This document shows positions 1 to 12,166 of a stretch of DNA of 64,000 nucleotides, piece by piece. Both the position numbers and the translations under genes were made by a program. The DNA lies in the NCBI GenBank assembly GCA_024180945.1, contig JAKSGN010000007.1, positions 2,914,001 through 2,978,000 on the forward strand. Direction: 5' to 3'. The first letter of the stretch is position 1. The number at the start of each line of letters is the position of its first letter. The DNA is from Macrophomina tecta. Lineage: Eukaryota; Ascomycota; Dothideomycetes; Botryosphaeriales; Botryosphaeriaceae. The notes below the pieces were generated by a model. The model did not search any database and was not told the DNA's origin. It was given only the letters and a program-made list of their open reading frames with translations.

Positions 1-617
1 GCGAGCAGATGTTTGAGAAACGGGTGAGTGGGATGTACCTTGGAGAACTGTTCCGCATCGCCCTTCTCACCATAGTGGAACAACCTGGTCTGTCGCTATT
101 CAAGAAAGCTTCAAAAACCGCTCTCTCAAAACAATCTCCGCTCTACGAACCCTTCGGAGTTGACACAGAAATCATGAGCGCCATCGAATCAGACGACTCA
201 ACTCTTCTGTCAACAACTCGGCGGTGTCTCGAGAAGGAATTCGGCATCTCCCGAGCTTCGCTAGAGGATGCCGCAGTTGCCAAAATTATTGCCCATGCTG
301 TCGGACGCCGAGCTGCAAGGCTGAGTGGCGCTGCCATAGCTGCGGTCATCATGAAAACAGGCCGCCTGACCGATGCAGCCGAGGAGACAAAGTACCTGGA
401 TATTGGCGTCGAAGGTTCACTGGCAGAGCACTATCCTGGCTTTGAGGAGAATATCCGTAGTGCGTTGCGGGAGGTTCCCGAGATTGGCGTATCTGGAGAG
501 AAAAGGATCCGCATTGGACTTGCAAAAGACGGCAGCGGAGTTGGCGCTGCGCTCATCGCGATGGTGGCAGATAAGCAAAAGGCACGTTCTGCCAGGCCTG
601 GTCATGATTTCGAATAG
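1..617 (+). CDS. Hexokinase/glucokinase, C-terminal part (5' end outside window)
   Basis: Partial gene. The frame is open from base 3 to the stop at 615-617, so only about the last 205 residues are present. They match the large domain of eukaryotic hexokinases (hexokinase_2 family), which phosphorylate glucose with ATP at the first step of glycolysis in the cytosol. Visible landmarks are the FEKRVSGMYLGELFR helix at the start and the adenosine-binding segment IGLAKDGSGVGAALIAM near the C-terminus. Wording such as GVEGSLAEHYPGFEE resembles fungal glucokinases more than hexokinase PII, but I cannot separate the two from the C-terminus alone. No intron is needed in the visible part. The next gene is convergent, with its stop 225 bp downstream. 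Confidence 0.9.
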   Translation, partial: EQMFEKRVSGMYLGELFRIALLTIVEQPGLSLFKKASKTALSKQSPLYEPFGVDTEIMSAIESDDSTLLSTTRRCLEKEFGISRASLEDAAVAKIIAHAVGRRAARLSGAAIAAVIMKTGRLTDAAEETKYLDIGVEGSLAEHYPGFEENIRSALREVPEIGVSGEKRIRIGLAKDGSGVGAALIAMVADKQKARSARPGHDFE

Positions 618-842
618 GGACGAGAGAAGCTTGGGGGTGGTCCAAGCCAAAGGTTCTCCGGGAGTGGGCAGTGTTGCTGAGTTTGGGACGCGTGTCGCTA
701 CAATCTGAAGTGCCTTCTCTTGGGACTCACCCTTCGCAACCCAAAATAATCTCTGCCTCAATTGGGGACGATGGGATAGATCGCGTTCGTGTAAAGAAGT
801 ATTATTACGCGGTATTTTGTATGCCCCGTCTGAAAACCGCCA

Positions 843-1478
843 TTATATAGGTATCCTTCTAACCTCGTCAATCGTCCAATATTTCCGCATGTTTTCCGCG
901 CCCAACTGCTTGACCTCATCATCCAAGTGCTGCCAGAGGACCTTTCCAAAAGAATCAAGAATTTCCTTCAGCCTATCCATCCGAAGCTCGTCTTCGCCAC
1001 GCCGGCAGTCCTCTAGGTATTTCTCCAGTTTGTCCAGACCCTTGTGGATCTCCTTGTGCTGCGTCAACAGTTCCAGCTCTTTGCGAAACGCAGGCATTTT
1101 CTTAGCCAGAATAGGGAATATATGGCGCTCCTCGATGTTGTGGTGGACATCGAGGTGGTGGCAGAAATCGAGACCGAGGCCGATGAATTGACGGATGGAC
1201 ATGCCTGAGGGTCGCTTGTTGTTCTCACAGGCCGTGTACATGATTGTCCACGAATGGCGAAAGTTGTTGTGCTGGGATCACGGCTCTTGTGAGCTTCGGG
1301 TCGGATAGACTTCCCTGTAGCCGCCGAAAAAAGCGTGTACTGTACTTACGAACAAGTCCATGTGTTCCGCCAGGCGATTGTACTGTCTAAACTCGTGCGC
1401 ACTGAGCTTGGCAAGTTCTGGCTCTGCGGGCTTCGCAGCCTCTGCAGGCACTGTGTCTGCTGCATGTGTATCTGCCAT
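843..1478 (-). CDS. Hemerythrin HHE-domain protein
   Basis: Two exons, complement(843..1271, 1350..1478), give 185 aa. The 78-bp intron has donor GTAAGT and acceptor CAG and joins in phase 0, producing ...EHMDLF/HNNFRHSWTIMY. The ligand pattern of the HHE cation-binding family is visible: HSWTIMYTAC, HHLDVHHNIEERHIFP, HKEIHKGLDKLE and HLDDEVKQL, in four predicted helices. Such proteins bind a di-iron centre. In fungi their role (oxygen or NO sensing, iron handling) is mostly unproven, so no function is assigned here. The start at 1478 is the first in-frame ATG in a plausible context; the N-terminal 30 residues are Ala/Pro/Glu-rich and low-complexity. It diverges from the DOHH gene across 882 bp. 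Confidence 0.9.
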
Positions 1479-2360
1479 GGCTGTGGTGGTGTTTGAGAAC
1501 GAATAGTGGTGTATCCGGTTAGGGAGGCGCCCCGGGCGCAGGGCGTGGGGTAGATAAAGGCGCCGGGGCGCACGAGGTAGCATGGGAGCTGCTGAAGGAG
1601 GCCATGACGAGAGGCAAGGCGGCAGATTTGAAATCAGCGCGCTCGAGTGGACTGTCCGTTGCAACTTCCGGCATTGTGCATGGCCCATTCGCTATGTCCG
1701 TTCGGCAGTGACACTCCGCTGCAGATCCCGACGTCTGCTGAGTGTCGGAAATGCCGACCTCCGATGAGGGTTCAAAGCGTGACTACTAATTCATGTAGTG
1801 GCCGCTGTCACAGTGGTCCACACTACCGTAACACCAACATTTTTTTTTTCTGATGATGAGGACGTATCTATCATACGAGTCTTGAATTGGCAGCGCTCTC
1901 GAGTTTCTATTCAGAAAAATACCTGAGAGCATGTGGTCAGCGACTCAGTAGCGAATTTAGTCGTGAGAGCCTCCATTGCTCCCCTCAGTAGCAGCAACGA
2001 AGGCTGGAAATTCTCGAGAGCATCTTTCGATGACAGGAGGCTTCCCCAAAAATCATAGATCGCAGGGTCTTGCTTCGGTATTTCTGTTCCCCGGCGCCTG
2101 AAGCGCCGATGCCGCAATCGCTGCGGGTCAAAATTATATCGTGGCCACTTACAATGCTACATGAAGAGGCAAAAGCGGCAGCATCTTGACTCAAGTGGCT
2201 CGACCCCTCCACCCCGCGTGGGCTCGGTCATCCATCTCAGTGCTCTAAATTTTTCCCAAAAAATCTCTCTCCTCCCGTATCTTATCACCACATCACCCAA
2301 TCTTGACCTTTCTACTTCCGCCGCCAGTTTTTTGTTGTTTGTAACGACAAAACAACCGCC
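1479..2360. promoter_or_regulatory. Divergent intergenic region, hemerythrin gene / DOHH gene
   Basis: 882 bp between two divergently transcribed start codons. No coding sequence is convincing. The last 130 bp before the DOHH ATG are rich in C and T (for example around 2260-2300), typical of a fungal transcription start region or 5' leader. I see no clear TATA element, so individual sites are not called. Confidence 0.5.
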
Positions 2361-3449
2361 ATGGCGCCCGCAGCAATCGAGACACCGTCCGCGGCCGCCA
2401 GCAGCGCGCCCGACGCCACCGTCCTCGCGCTGCGCAAGACCCTCGTGTCTGAATCGGAGCCGCTGGCGCGCCGCTTCCGGGCGCTCTTCTCGCTCAAGCA
2501 CCTGGCGTGCCAGACGACGCCCGAGACCGCCGCCCAGACGCTGCAGGCCATCGATGCCATCGCGGCGGGCTTTAGCTCGTCGTCGGCGCTGCTGAAGCAC
2601 GAGCTGGCCTACTGTCTGGGTCAGTCGCGCAACCAGCACGCTGTCTCCTACCTGCGCGCCGCACTCGAGGACAAGCAGGAGGACCCCATGTGCCGGCACG
2701 AGGCCGCCGAGGCCCTAGGTGCGCTGGGCTATGAGGAGAGCCTGGATCTGCTGCGCCGGCTACGGGATGCGCCCGACGAGCCTGATGTCATCACTGAGAC
2801 GTGCGATATCGCTGTTGCGAGGATTGAGTGGGAACACTCGCCGGAAAGGCAGGCTGAGAAGCTCAGGCAGAGGTACGTTGGCGTCATGTCATGAATGATC
2901 TTTCGGGTTGGACTAAATACGAGCCTTTCTAGCGACTTCGCGTCTATCGACCCCGCTCCTCCGATGCCGCAGGAGGCTCAGCAGCCCTCGATTGAGGAGC
3001 TTGAGAAGACGCTGATGGATACGAAGCTGCCACTGTTCAAGCGTTACCGCGCCATGTTCGCCCTCCGCGACCTTGCCTCCCCTCCCGATCTCCCCACTGC
3101 CATCCCCGCCATCAATGCCCTCGCCAAGGGCCTTCGCGACTCTTCTGCGCTCTTCCGCCACGAGGTCGCGTTCGTTTTTGGCCAGCTGTGCCACCCTGCC
3201 TCGATTCCTGCCCTTACTGAAACTCTAGCTGATACCAATGAAGCGGGTATGGTTCGCCATGAAGCTGCTGAAGCTCTTGGCAGCCTTGGTGATGAGGAGG
3301 GTGTTGAGGAGACCCTGAAGAAGTTTGTGAACGACCCTGAGCAGGTTGTCCGGGACAGCATCATTGTCGCACTTGACATGGCTGAATTCGAGAAGAGCGG
3401 CCAGGTCGAGTATGCCATTGTGCCTGGCAAGGAGGAAGTCGTTGCTTAG
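2361..3449 (+). CDS. LIA1: Deoxyhypusine hydroxylase (DOHH, Lia1)
   Basis: Two exons, join(2361..2872, 2933..3449), give 342 aa. The 60-bp intron (GTACGT...CTAG) restores ...LRQ-R/S-DFASIDP. The enzyme hydroxylates deoxyhypusine on eIF5A to hypusine, the last step of that modification, in the cytosol. It is built of HEAT-like repeats in two symmetric halves. The four His-Glu iron-binding pairs are all present: LLKHELAYCLGQ (His80-Glu81), CRHEAAEALGAL (113-114), LFRHEVAFVFGQL (247-248) and VRHEAAEALGSLG (280-281). Length fits the family (about 300-340 aa). All metal ligands are intact, so it should be active. It converges on RPA12, with only 169 bp between the stop codons. Confidence 0.96.
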
Positions 3450-3618
3450 AGCATGTGAACTCCGCTCAACACAATGTGGATTGGCGTTTTGGATTGGCGG
3501 TCTAGAGGGAAAAGTATTCAATGGGAGGGTATACCGTCTGATGGTCCTCGCAGAAAGCACCGTATATATACGAAAGCATGATACCAAGAACGTATGAACC
3601 AACAAATGGAAGCTGCAA

Positions 3619-4272
3619 TTAGTTATTCGTGTTCCACCTACAACCCCGTCAGTATGCATGAAGAAACAACAACAAGGCAGGTGCAGTTGCCATACTTGTG
3701 ACCACACTCGCAGGTATAGAAGACCGTGCTTCCTTCGTCTGCGCTACGCAGCTGCTGAGTGTAATATCTGACCTCTTCCCTGCCACATTTCTCACACGTC
3801 TGCCTTATAGTGGCATCTGTCTGCATATCGTCCTCGGTGAGCGTTTGTACTTCCGAACGTTTGTCGCGGAGTGAAGAAGGGAACGCCGACGGCTTCGAGT
3901 GGGTCACAATGGTTTTCGCGGCGGTGTCTACGAGGCATGTGAGCTGAGAGTGTTACATTGAACATGAGAGAGTGAGAGCAGAGGGCAGTGAAAGAGCAAG
4001 GAGAGTGAGAGCAGCGCCAGAGGAGCGCAAGGTGAGGGCCGCAGAGACTGCTACGGAAAAGATTCCGGGGACCTTGGGCTGTCAAGTCAAAGCCTGCAAG
4101 TGCTGACAAGCAGATCATAACCCTTTGCGCAGCAGGGAAGTGAGCAAAGTCACGCACCTTTGCAAGAAGCGCCGCAGACCTCGCAGACCAAAGTAGCTTT
4201 CGAGTCGCCAGAGCTACCATCCAAGAGGTTACCGCAATCGGTACAGAAGACGAGTGAACCGATGGCCGACAT
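3619..4272 (-). CDS. RPA12: RNA polymerase I subunit Rpa12
   Basis: Three exons, complement(3619..3637, 3696..3927, 4158..4272), give 121 aa. This is the small zinc-ribbon subunit of Pol I, needed for transcript cleavage and termination in the nucleolus. The N-terminal ribbon is MSAIGSLVFCTDCGNLL with CEVC about 20 residues later. The linker has the conserved KDTAAKTIVTHSKPSAFPS. The C-terminal TFIIS-like ribbon has CEKCGREEVRYYTQQLRSAD, including the acidic hairpin RSADE. The 19-nt last exon encodes WNTNN plus stop, the usual ending of the family, which strongly supports the second intron (3638-3695). The last zinc pair reads Cys-Glu-Cys (CxC) rather than CxxC. It diverges from SCC2. Confidence 0.95.
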
Positions 4273-4874
4273 TGCGAAGTGGATGTGAGAAATCGTGATT
4301 ATGGAAACTGCAGGGGAAACACAGGCCGTTCAAGGTTGGTGCGAAAAAGTCTTGGGCGGTGTTTGAGATGAGCGGCGGAGATCTGAGGATTTTCCCCCGC
4401 GACAAGGATCTCGCCGACGTCAAATTTAGTCGTGGCCGGTGTCGCTGCGGCGGGGAAGCCGGCTGGCGGCCACTGACAGGTATCAGCCCTATGAGCTCTA
4501 GTCGCGCGTTCGCGTTGGACGGTTCACGTTCACCAGCAACTCCGCCGCAGACCACCGCTCAAGCACCAGCTTGCGGAGACCCTTCTCGCCATCCAACGCC
4601 CTAGTCGTCGCCGCGCTTCCGTCCCATATCCCAGGATGACCGTCGAACACACATCGTAGCTGCCAGCCTCGCCGACGACCTCCGCGTGCGCCGCGACGCC
4701 TCCGCACCATCACCGTCTATGCCTCTGTCTCGTCTACCTGAACACCACCACGAATGCCGCGCGTAGGATTGAGACGCTACTCCCCTCGCTGTTCTCCCTC
4801 CTGTGGATGCCTTCGTGGCCCCTTTATTCCAGGTCTTGCCAGATAATTGCTGCTCACGCCGGGACTTCGCAGCT
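4273..4874. promoter_or_regulatory. Divergent intergenic region, RPA12 / SCC2
   Basis: 602 bp separate the two start codons and should contain the promoters of both genes. No open frame here shows family resemblance or splice-supported structure. No TATA box or known operator is recognised. Confidence 0.5.
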
Positions 4875-7800
4875 ATGGATCCTACGAGCGGCGTAAACGG
4901 CGCAAACGGCGCATGGCCGTCGAGTAGCGCAATGAGCCTCCCCCTGCGGCCAAGGCTGCCCACCGTGGACGATGCTCTTCAGTACTCTCCTTTAAGTTCT
5001 ATTACCCCCTTTGATCCCGGTACGTCATTCCATCTTGGTCCCGCTGCCCGTCACCAAGCTGTGTAGCGCTGGGAAAGCCCGCCTGCCGCTTTTATACATC
5101 TACATGTCCTGCTGCTTCGGCCTCCACGAATTTTTTTGCCCTCGTGCGCGCGACTTTAATCCACCACCAACGCACTTCATCTAATCATCTCATAGCAATC
5201 GTTCCTTTTCCGTCTACCTTTCCTCGAGCGCCAGATACGGTCTTTGTAACCCCGGAGGAACGACAGAGGGCTAGGAGGGGCCTGGAGTCACTCAACGGGG
5301 AGGCTGCCAACTCGCAGAGTACATCATATCGTTTGCAGCAGTCGCTGCAAGAACTCCAGCGGCTGCTACGGCCGAAGGAGTTGACTGAGTAGTAAGTCAA
5401 GATTTTGTGACGTACCGGTACACCTGTTACTAAAATCAGTGACGCAACTCAGTAAGTTCAAGCGCCTAAGTCAAGGGCCCTCCACGTCGACCGACCCACA
5501 CGGCATCCCGCAAAACGCCCAGGTTCCTCGCCTCGGCGCATTCTCAAAGATGGTATTGAAGAACAGCAACGTCGCTTTCAGATACCCCACGCCTCCTTCA
5601 CCTAGTCCTCCCAAGACCAAAGCTACTCCAAAGCGGCCGGATGGCTCCCTACCTCGGCATCACGATCATATTCCACGGCGCCCTCCAGTCAATTCTGTCG
5701 AATCCCACGCTCCGCTTCCAACGCCCCAGCCTGCTAGACGCAGTGAGTCTAAGAGCAGTCAAGGACTACCAGCAACGAATCCTCTCCAGCAGAACAAATC
5801 TTCAGCCAACCAGAATTCCAAGGTCGCCGTCGTCATCCCAGCCAAAAGCTCCCAGCAGAAACCCGCTCGACCTGAAACCGACAGTCAGCCGCAGCCTAAA
5901 GTGGAGGTCAGACCGCAACCCATAGTCGAGATCAGACCACAGCCCATCGTTCAAGCCCAGCTCAAGCAGCAGCCATCTACTGAAGTCTCACCAGTACCCC
6001 GAGCTTCTCAGGAGAGACCAACTGGAGCGTCTGTCGTTCCTGCATCGACACCATCGCAAAAAGATGGTTATCAAGCCTACCCGGACGTTGACGCGCGTAT
6101 CCTTGCTGGAGAAGATGAGATTTCTAAGAAGAGGAAGCGAGATGACGATGCAGCGGTGCCAACATTGAGTATTGACCAGAGACAGAAGATTGAGGCCGCC
6201 GTGACGAACCTACAAAATCTAATAGCGGATATTTTCGAGGCGGAGGACCAACTTCAGCCCGACACTTCCGGAAATTTTTCATCTGAGCCTGCGAAATTCT
6301 TCATTCCAAACCAGTTCGGCGACAGTGAACTTCCTGTACTTACTTCACACATCCAATTTCGGCTCGATTCAGCGTTGTACAAGGTCATCTCTGCCAAGGC
6401 CTTTGGAAATATCCCTGCAGATAATCTCAGCCGTCTCCAGAAACTTTGCGAGGGAGCCGTCAGTGGCGTGTCAGGTATTTCCATCACCCTCGGTGAAGAT
6501 TGGTCAGAGGGCGATGTCGAGGAATGGGTTGGTCGTCTGAACAAGGCAGAGCATGGGCTTCAGGCCGCGAGGATTTTACTCAGGATCATGACGGCCGGAC
6601 GTGAGGAAAAGCAGCTCTACTCCGAAGATGTGCTGTCCAATATCCTCGAGGCTCTGAAGCATGTACTCGAGACTTGCATGATCCCTGTCATCGAGGCGCG
6701 CAATTCCGAGACTAACAGCAACTCATTCAAGATCCTCTGTGCTCAGAGAAAGCCGCTTACTTCCCTCCTACAGATGGCTGGGAAAGTCCTCAGACTCTTA
6801 TCTGAGATGATTGTCAAGGTTGACGTGTCCGAAAGCGCGGTTACTTCGGTCGAATATCTGTCAACCACCTTGATCTTCGTTGAGAATGCTCCCACGGAAA
6901 AGGACTCGGTGCTTGGCATTCAAAAATGTGAGGCTATTCGCAGGATCGCAATGGACGTGCTGGCCAAGATCTTTGCACGGTATCCAGATCAGAGGACGTT
7001 TATCTTTGATGAGATTCTGACGTCCTTGGAGAAACTCCCTGTCACCCGCCAAAGCGCCCGGCAATTTAAAATGCTCGATGGCAAGCCAATCCAGCTTGTG
7101 TCGGCACTCCTGATGCGTCTCATCCAGACAAGCGCTACGAGGTCGATCAAGGATACGCGCAAGGGTGCTCAAAGCTTACGCCTTGACGATATGGATGAGG
7201 ACGACAATGCGTCTCACAACGGTGCTCATACGCCCACTGGCGAGGCGTCGGGGATCATTGGCATGGATGACGCAACACAAATGGACCGCGAGGACCTCAT
7301 CGGAGAATTAAATAGTGTCATGAAACCACTCTTCGAAGATGCGCAGAAGAGCACGCGCTATCTAGTCAACTTCATGGTACAACGAGCCATGACAGCTACA
7401 AAAACGGGTGATCAACCGTACCGCAACTTGCTAGACATCTTTACCGAAGATTTCCTAAGCGTTCTAGGATCTCCTGACTGGCCAGCAGCAGAGCAGCTTC
7501 TGAGATCATTGTTGTCGAACATGATCGGCCTTGCTGAGAATGACAAGAGCCCTGCACCTGCGAAGAACATGGCTCTCGACCTGATGGGCTTGATGGGATC
7601 TGGAATCTTGGACCTGCAACTCCATGTGAAAGGTGCAATCAGAAGCATCGATACCTCAGAATCCGAACTATCCCGGAAGTTGGTCAACATGGCCGAGGAT
7701 ATCCTGGACGAAAAGTTCGAGGATGCCGATCTCCTCGAGTTCGATGGTCCATACCGAGCCGTTTTAGAGTATCTCCATGCCCGAGATTTGAATGACCCTC

Positions 7801-10800
7801 AACTCCAGAGCGCTCAGGGCTACCATTTGACCCAATGGGCCAAGGAAGTACACTCATTCTTGGACAAAGACGACGACGAGAACTTGCGTGCAACCCTTGC
7901 AGTTCAACTGAGAAATATGATTCTCGACCCTCAATGGCTGGAGCAGGAAATGGACTTTGAGAGCGTCACCACCGCCCAAGGTAATCTCGCTGGATCCGTT
8001 GTTGCTCTTCGCCTCCCTTTCTGCAAGGCCTTTAAGCGAATGTTCGCCATCCTCTTGAGCGCCATGGCTAGTGATCAGGCAACGGTCAAGAGTAAGAGTC
8101 TGAAAAGTGTGGTTCAGCTTCTGGAAAAGGACCCGTCCATTCTGAAGAACGGCAACTACATCATCAACCAAATTCTTCGTTGCGCCTCCGACCAATCTCC
8201 TCTTGTCCGAGATTCTGCGCTGGGACTTCTTAGCAAATGTCTTCAGTTCAAGCCTTCATTGGAACATGAAGTCATCGACAGGATCATAGCACGTGCACAA
8301 GATGCCGCAATTGGTGTCCGTAAACGCGCCATGAAACTCCTCAAAGACATTTATCTACGAAATGAGTCAAAAGATGTCAAGACTTCCATTGCCGAAGCTC
8401 TTCTGCAACGAGTCCGAGATACTGATGACAGCGTCTCTGAGCTTGCAAGGACAACCTTCGAGGAGATCTGGTTCACGCCCTTCCACGCGACCAACAAGAT
8501 GGAACGGGCTCAGTCGAAGCTGCTTCTTCAGAACCAGGTGACTCTAATCATCAAAACGGTGCAACGCGGTGAGAGTGTGCTTTCAGTGCTCGACGCACTC
8601 CTAGAGAATGTTCTGTCGCCCGAATCGAAGAACAGCACGGCTAATTTCAATGTCTGCAAGAGCATGGTTGCTCTCATGTTTGACGGCGTCATTGACAGCA
8701 CGGAGCTCCCGGAAACCCCGTCGCAGCAACACATCCTACATACTTTGACTGTCTTCGCGAGGGCGAATCCGAAGCTGTTTACTGGAGACCAACTGCAGCT
8801 GTTGCAACCCTACGTCCAGAACCTTTCGAACACAGATGATCTGCTGATCTATCGTTCAGTCATCGTTATTTTCCGCCATACTCTGCCCTCGCTTTCTTCG
8901 CTCCAGCACACTTTCCTCAAAGCAGTCCAGGATGCGCTGTTATCAAGCGTTTCGAAACTTGGTAAAATGGAGCTCAACGAGGTCGCTCAGTGCCTTTGGA
9001 TCATTGATGGAGTTCTCCAGAACACTGAACGACTTGTCCGGCTTACAATATCGGTCATCAATGGCGTCCACGCAAGCAAGGACACTAATTTCAATGAGGA
9101 AACACCGCAAGCTACGCAAGCTCAGAATCGGGTCAAGAGATACATGATGATAGCAGGGTACTTTGGTAAAAGTTGCAACTTCGACCCCCACATAGCGGCT
9201 TTCAAGGAAAAATTCCCTACATGGAAGGGTAGCTCCGTCGCCAGTTTAATCGTGGATGTTATCAGACCATTCACTCGCCAAAAGCTTCCACACGCCCTGA
9301 GAGAAATGGCCTTTGAGAGCATTGGTATGATCTGCCAGTCCTGGCCCATTCAATTTCTCCGCGCCGATGTCACAACTGCTTTTGAGTTGGTATTCCACAA
9401 TCGTGATACCAAGCTGGAGCAGATTGTTTTGACAGCTTTCAAAACTTTCTTCGCTAAACAAGAGGCCAAGTCTGAGTCTGGAGCCCAGATCAAAGTGGGA
9501 CAGGGGGTTGCTCGTGGTTCTGAGCGCCTTGAAGTTTCCTTGATTGCGAGTGATGACGACGGTGCTTGCAGTGGCATTGCTCAGCGCTTCCTTCAACACA
9601 TCGTCCGCATAGCGCTAGAGCCGGCAGAAGAACTTGCAATGACAGCTACTCAAGTCATTGCCAGTATCAACCGTCAAGGACTTGTACATCCAAAGGAATG
9701 TGGTCCAGCTTTGGTGGCTCTCGAAACATCCACGAATCCTTTCATTGCCAACATTGCTTTCCAGGAGCATAGGACGCTCCATCAGAAGCACGAAAGCATG
9801 TTTGAGAAGGAGTACATGAAGGCATGCCAACAGGCATTCATGTACCAGCAAGAGATATTCAACGACACCCACGGTGCAACCGCGCAGCCCTTTGCGCCTA
9901 AGCTTCGTTCGCTGTTTGAAGTACTCAAGACGGGAAACGGCAAGGTTCGTAAGAAGTTTTTGCTAAACTTGTCTTCCAAGGCCGACTTCGACTTTTCAAA
10001 GCTTGACACGTCTGACGAAGTCCCATCTCACCTGCTCTATGCCCGTTTCTGCTTGGAGAATTTAGCCTTCTTTGACTATGTCCGTGTCGATGAACTTCTT
10101 GCTCTTGTCTCCAATATGGAGAAGATAGTATCGAACACCGGAACTCCTGTGGCTCACGCTATCGAGTTGGAAGTCCTCAAGGTTCGGTTGGATGACCCTG
10201 TAGCTCCGCCGCCAGTCGCAACTTCAATTGAGACATCTGATCCCATAATGCAGCACGCCTTGGCCCAATCAATGGACCAATACCCTCCGTTGCAACCGCA
10301 GCAGCCAACCCAGGAGCAATTCCTCAACGGCGAGCCAAAGAACAATTCTCTAGATGTCGCTCCCGAGCGTCTCAAGCATCTTACGGTAGCATCAGTCATA
10401 CTGACAATGATCTGGGAAACGCGCACATATCTCCGCCGCCTCTGGGGTCTTCAAAAGCAGCGTGAAGGCGGCAAGAGCGGCAATAAGCCGACGATCAAGG
10501 ATCTCAACAAAGCTCCTTCGCGCCAACCCTTCATCGTGCCAGACAAGTATTGGGAGAAGATGCTGGCGCTCATGGATTCTTTCGCCAGTAATGATGCAAT
10601 GGTTGCGCAATGCAAAGCGTTTGCAGAGCTACTCGCAATCGACAATGAGCTCAAGGTGGGTTCGGAAGACGACGAGGAAGCTGAGCTTGTTGCCAAGGCG
10701 GCTGGTTATGAGACTCCAGATGACGATGAGGAAAGTCGCGGTAGCCAGACGCCTGGTAGCACCGGTCCACGTGGTCGCAAGCGCAAAAGCTCCATGGGTG

Positions 10801-10916
10801 CCGGTGGTACGCCCAAAAAGCGGAGGAGCAGGCCTTCTGGCAAACCCAAAAGCGCCAAGGGCAGAAGAGGTTCCAGAGGCTCCAGTGGTAGCCGTGAGGA
10901 GGAGGTTGTAACTTGA
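4875..10916 (+). CDS. MIS4: Cohesin loading factor Scc2/Mis4/Nipped-B
   Basis: Three exons, join(4875..5019, 5196..5391, 5453..10916), give 1934 aa. The protein loads the cohesin ring onto chromosomes with Scc4/Ssl3. The first two small exons supply the N-terminus: a Gly/Asn-rich start, then TPEERQRARRGLESLN, then splicing of ...KELTE to YKFKRLS, which restores the conserved LTEYKFK sequence. A long Pro/Gln-rich disordered stretch (residues about 130-340) precedes HEAT repeats. The Nipped-B signature lies around residues 960-1130, for example KSLKSVVQLLEKDP and RDSALGLLSKCL. The C-terminus is acidic and then Lys/Arg/Ser-rich, like a nuclear tail. Length is typical for fungi (about 1,800-2,000 aa). 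Both introns have GTACGT or GTAAGT donors. Confidence 0.95.
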
Positions 10917-12166
10917 GAGAAAGGAAGGATTGAAGCGGTCGGTTCTCGGTTTTCTCTCGTCCTCTTAAAGATGTGCGCGCGTGACTTCTTACCTGCGTCT
11001 TATCATCTGGGTCAAATCTCCCGCTGCCTGCATGACTGGCCCGTTAGCTTTTCACCAGGCTGCAGACATGGACGTCCGGCGCGGCATGGTACGGTCAATA
11101 TAGTTCTGCCTTTTTTGCTTTTTCTTTTTTTTTTTTTTTTTTTGAATGTATTTTGCGTTAAAGCATAGCGAGCGAGACGTGGGGAGGGGACATTGCTGGG
11201 CTGCCATTGCTTCATGGCTTGATATACCCTCTGACAGAATTTTCTGCGGTTCAAGTTCTTTGGGAAGTAGGTTTCGTCCCTAATGCTAAAGCAAATATGC
11301 TTGCATCCTCAGAGCGGTAGCTGTGTTTTTCGCGTCTGTGCAGGGTTGTTATACATTCGAAAGATGGCGACTCAGTACTCTAATGTGTTTCAAGTGAAAC
11401 TCAGTCCTAGTTGGTCTACCGGTCGTAAATGCGAAGATATATGGCCTGAGGAATGTAAATCGGGCTTGTGTCTATTCACTGTCCTAAAATACCCTGCTAA
11501 GCGGATATGGACTTGTGGTTATCGTCTAGTGGCATCATACCTGTACGCGGCAGCCTGCAGCCAGAGCCAGGTATACCGCACAAAAAGGCGGAGAAGACTA
11601 CAGAAATAGCCACGGCTGCGGAGAAACCTGCGTTTTACGTGTAATAGGAAATTGCATTCGCCGACCCCCCTCTCCACGCTGACTCTGTTCTATGCTTAAT
11701 CTAGGAAGGGATGGGCGGGCTGCTGGGGTAGTGATAAGCAGCGCTCACACTCTTCCGGCTTGGCTTGCGAGGATCCAAAGTCTTAACCACGATGGCCAAG
11801 CCGTGCACGGCCACTCGAATCAGTCATTTAGCGCGTGGTTTACTCACGTTCCACGACTCTGTAGAGCTTGTTCGCCTCATGCAATCCCAAGCAAATAATT
11901 AACTGCAGATCTGGGTATGATGGCGCCTGATCAGCAGGTATGGCGCCGGAACGATCTTCTCCGGAGACGTCCGGAAACGAAACGTCCGGGACACTTGCCT
12001 TTTGCTATATAAATCCTCACAAGGTCTCATCTATCGCAGTGCTTCTAGCGTTTTGTGGGCTCCTCGTCCCCCTGTTTGGTAGCTCGGCTGAAGCCTTTCA
12101 CGAGCAAGCCTTCTCCTCACCATCTTTTTCACACCAAAAAAGTCGCTCGCTTTTCTTTCTTTAAGC
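10917..12166. other. Gene-free stretch upstream of the GH47 gene
   Basis: 1.25 kb with no supportable gene. It holds a long T-rich run (about 11,111-11,143, including 19 consecutive T) shortly after the SCC2 stop, likely 3' flanking sequence. The only other recognisable element is the TATA box listed separately near its right end. Confidence 0.6.
12006..12014 (+). promoter_or_regulatory. TATA box of the GH47 gene
   Basis: TATATAAAT lies 153 bp upstream of the ATG at 12,167 and is followed by C/T-rich sequence. Good TATA boxes are uncommon in filamentous fungi and favour inducible genes, which fits a secreted hydrolase. The match is read directly; its function is inferred. Confidence 0.55.

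Noticed and set aside
11500..11585. tRNA-like sequence (GGTTATCGTCTAGTGGCATC...)
   Set aside because: Only the D-arm-like part fits; the anticodon arm and B-box are absent, so no tRNA gene is called.
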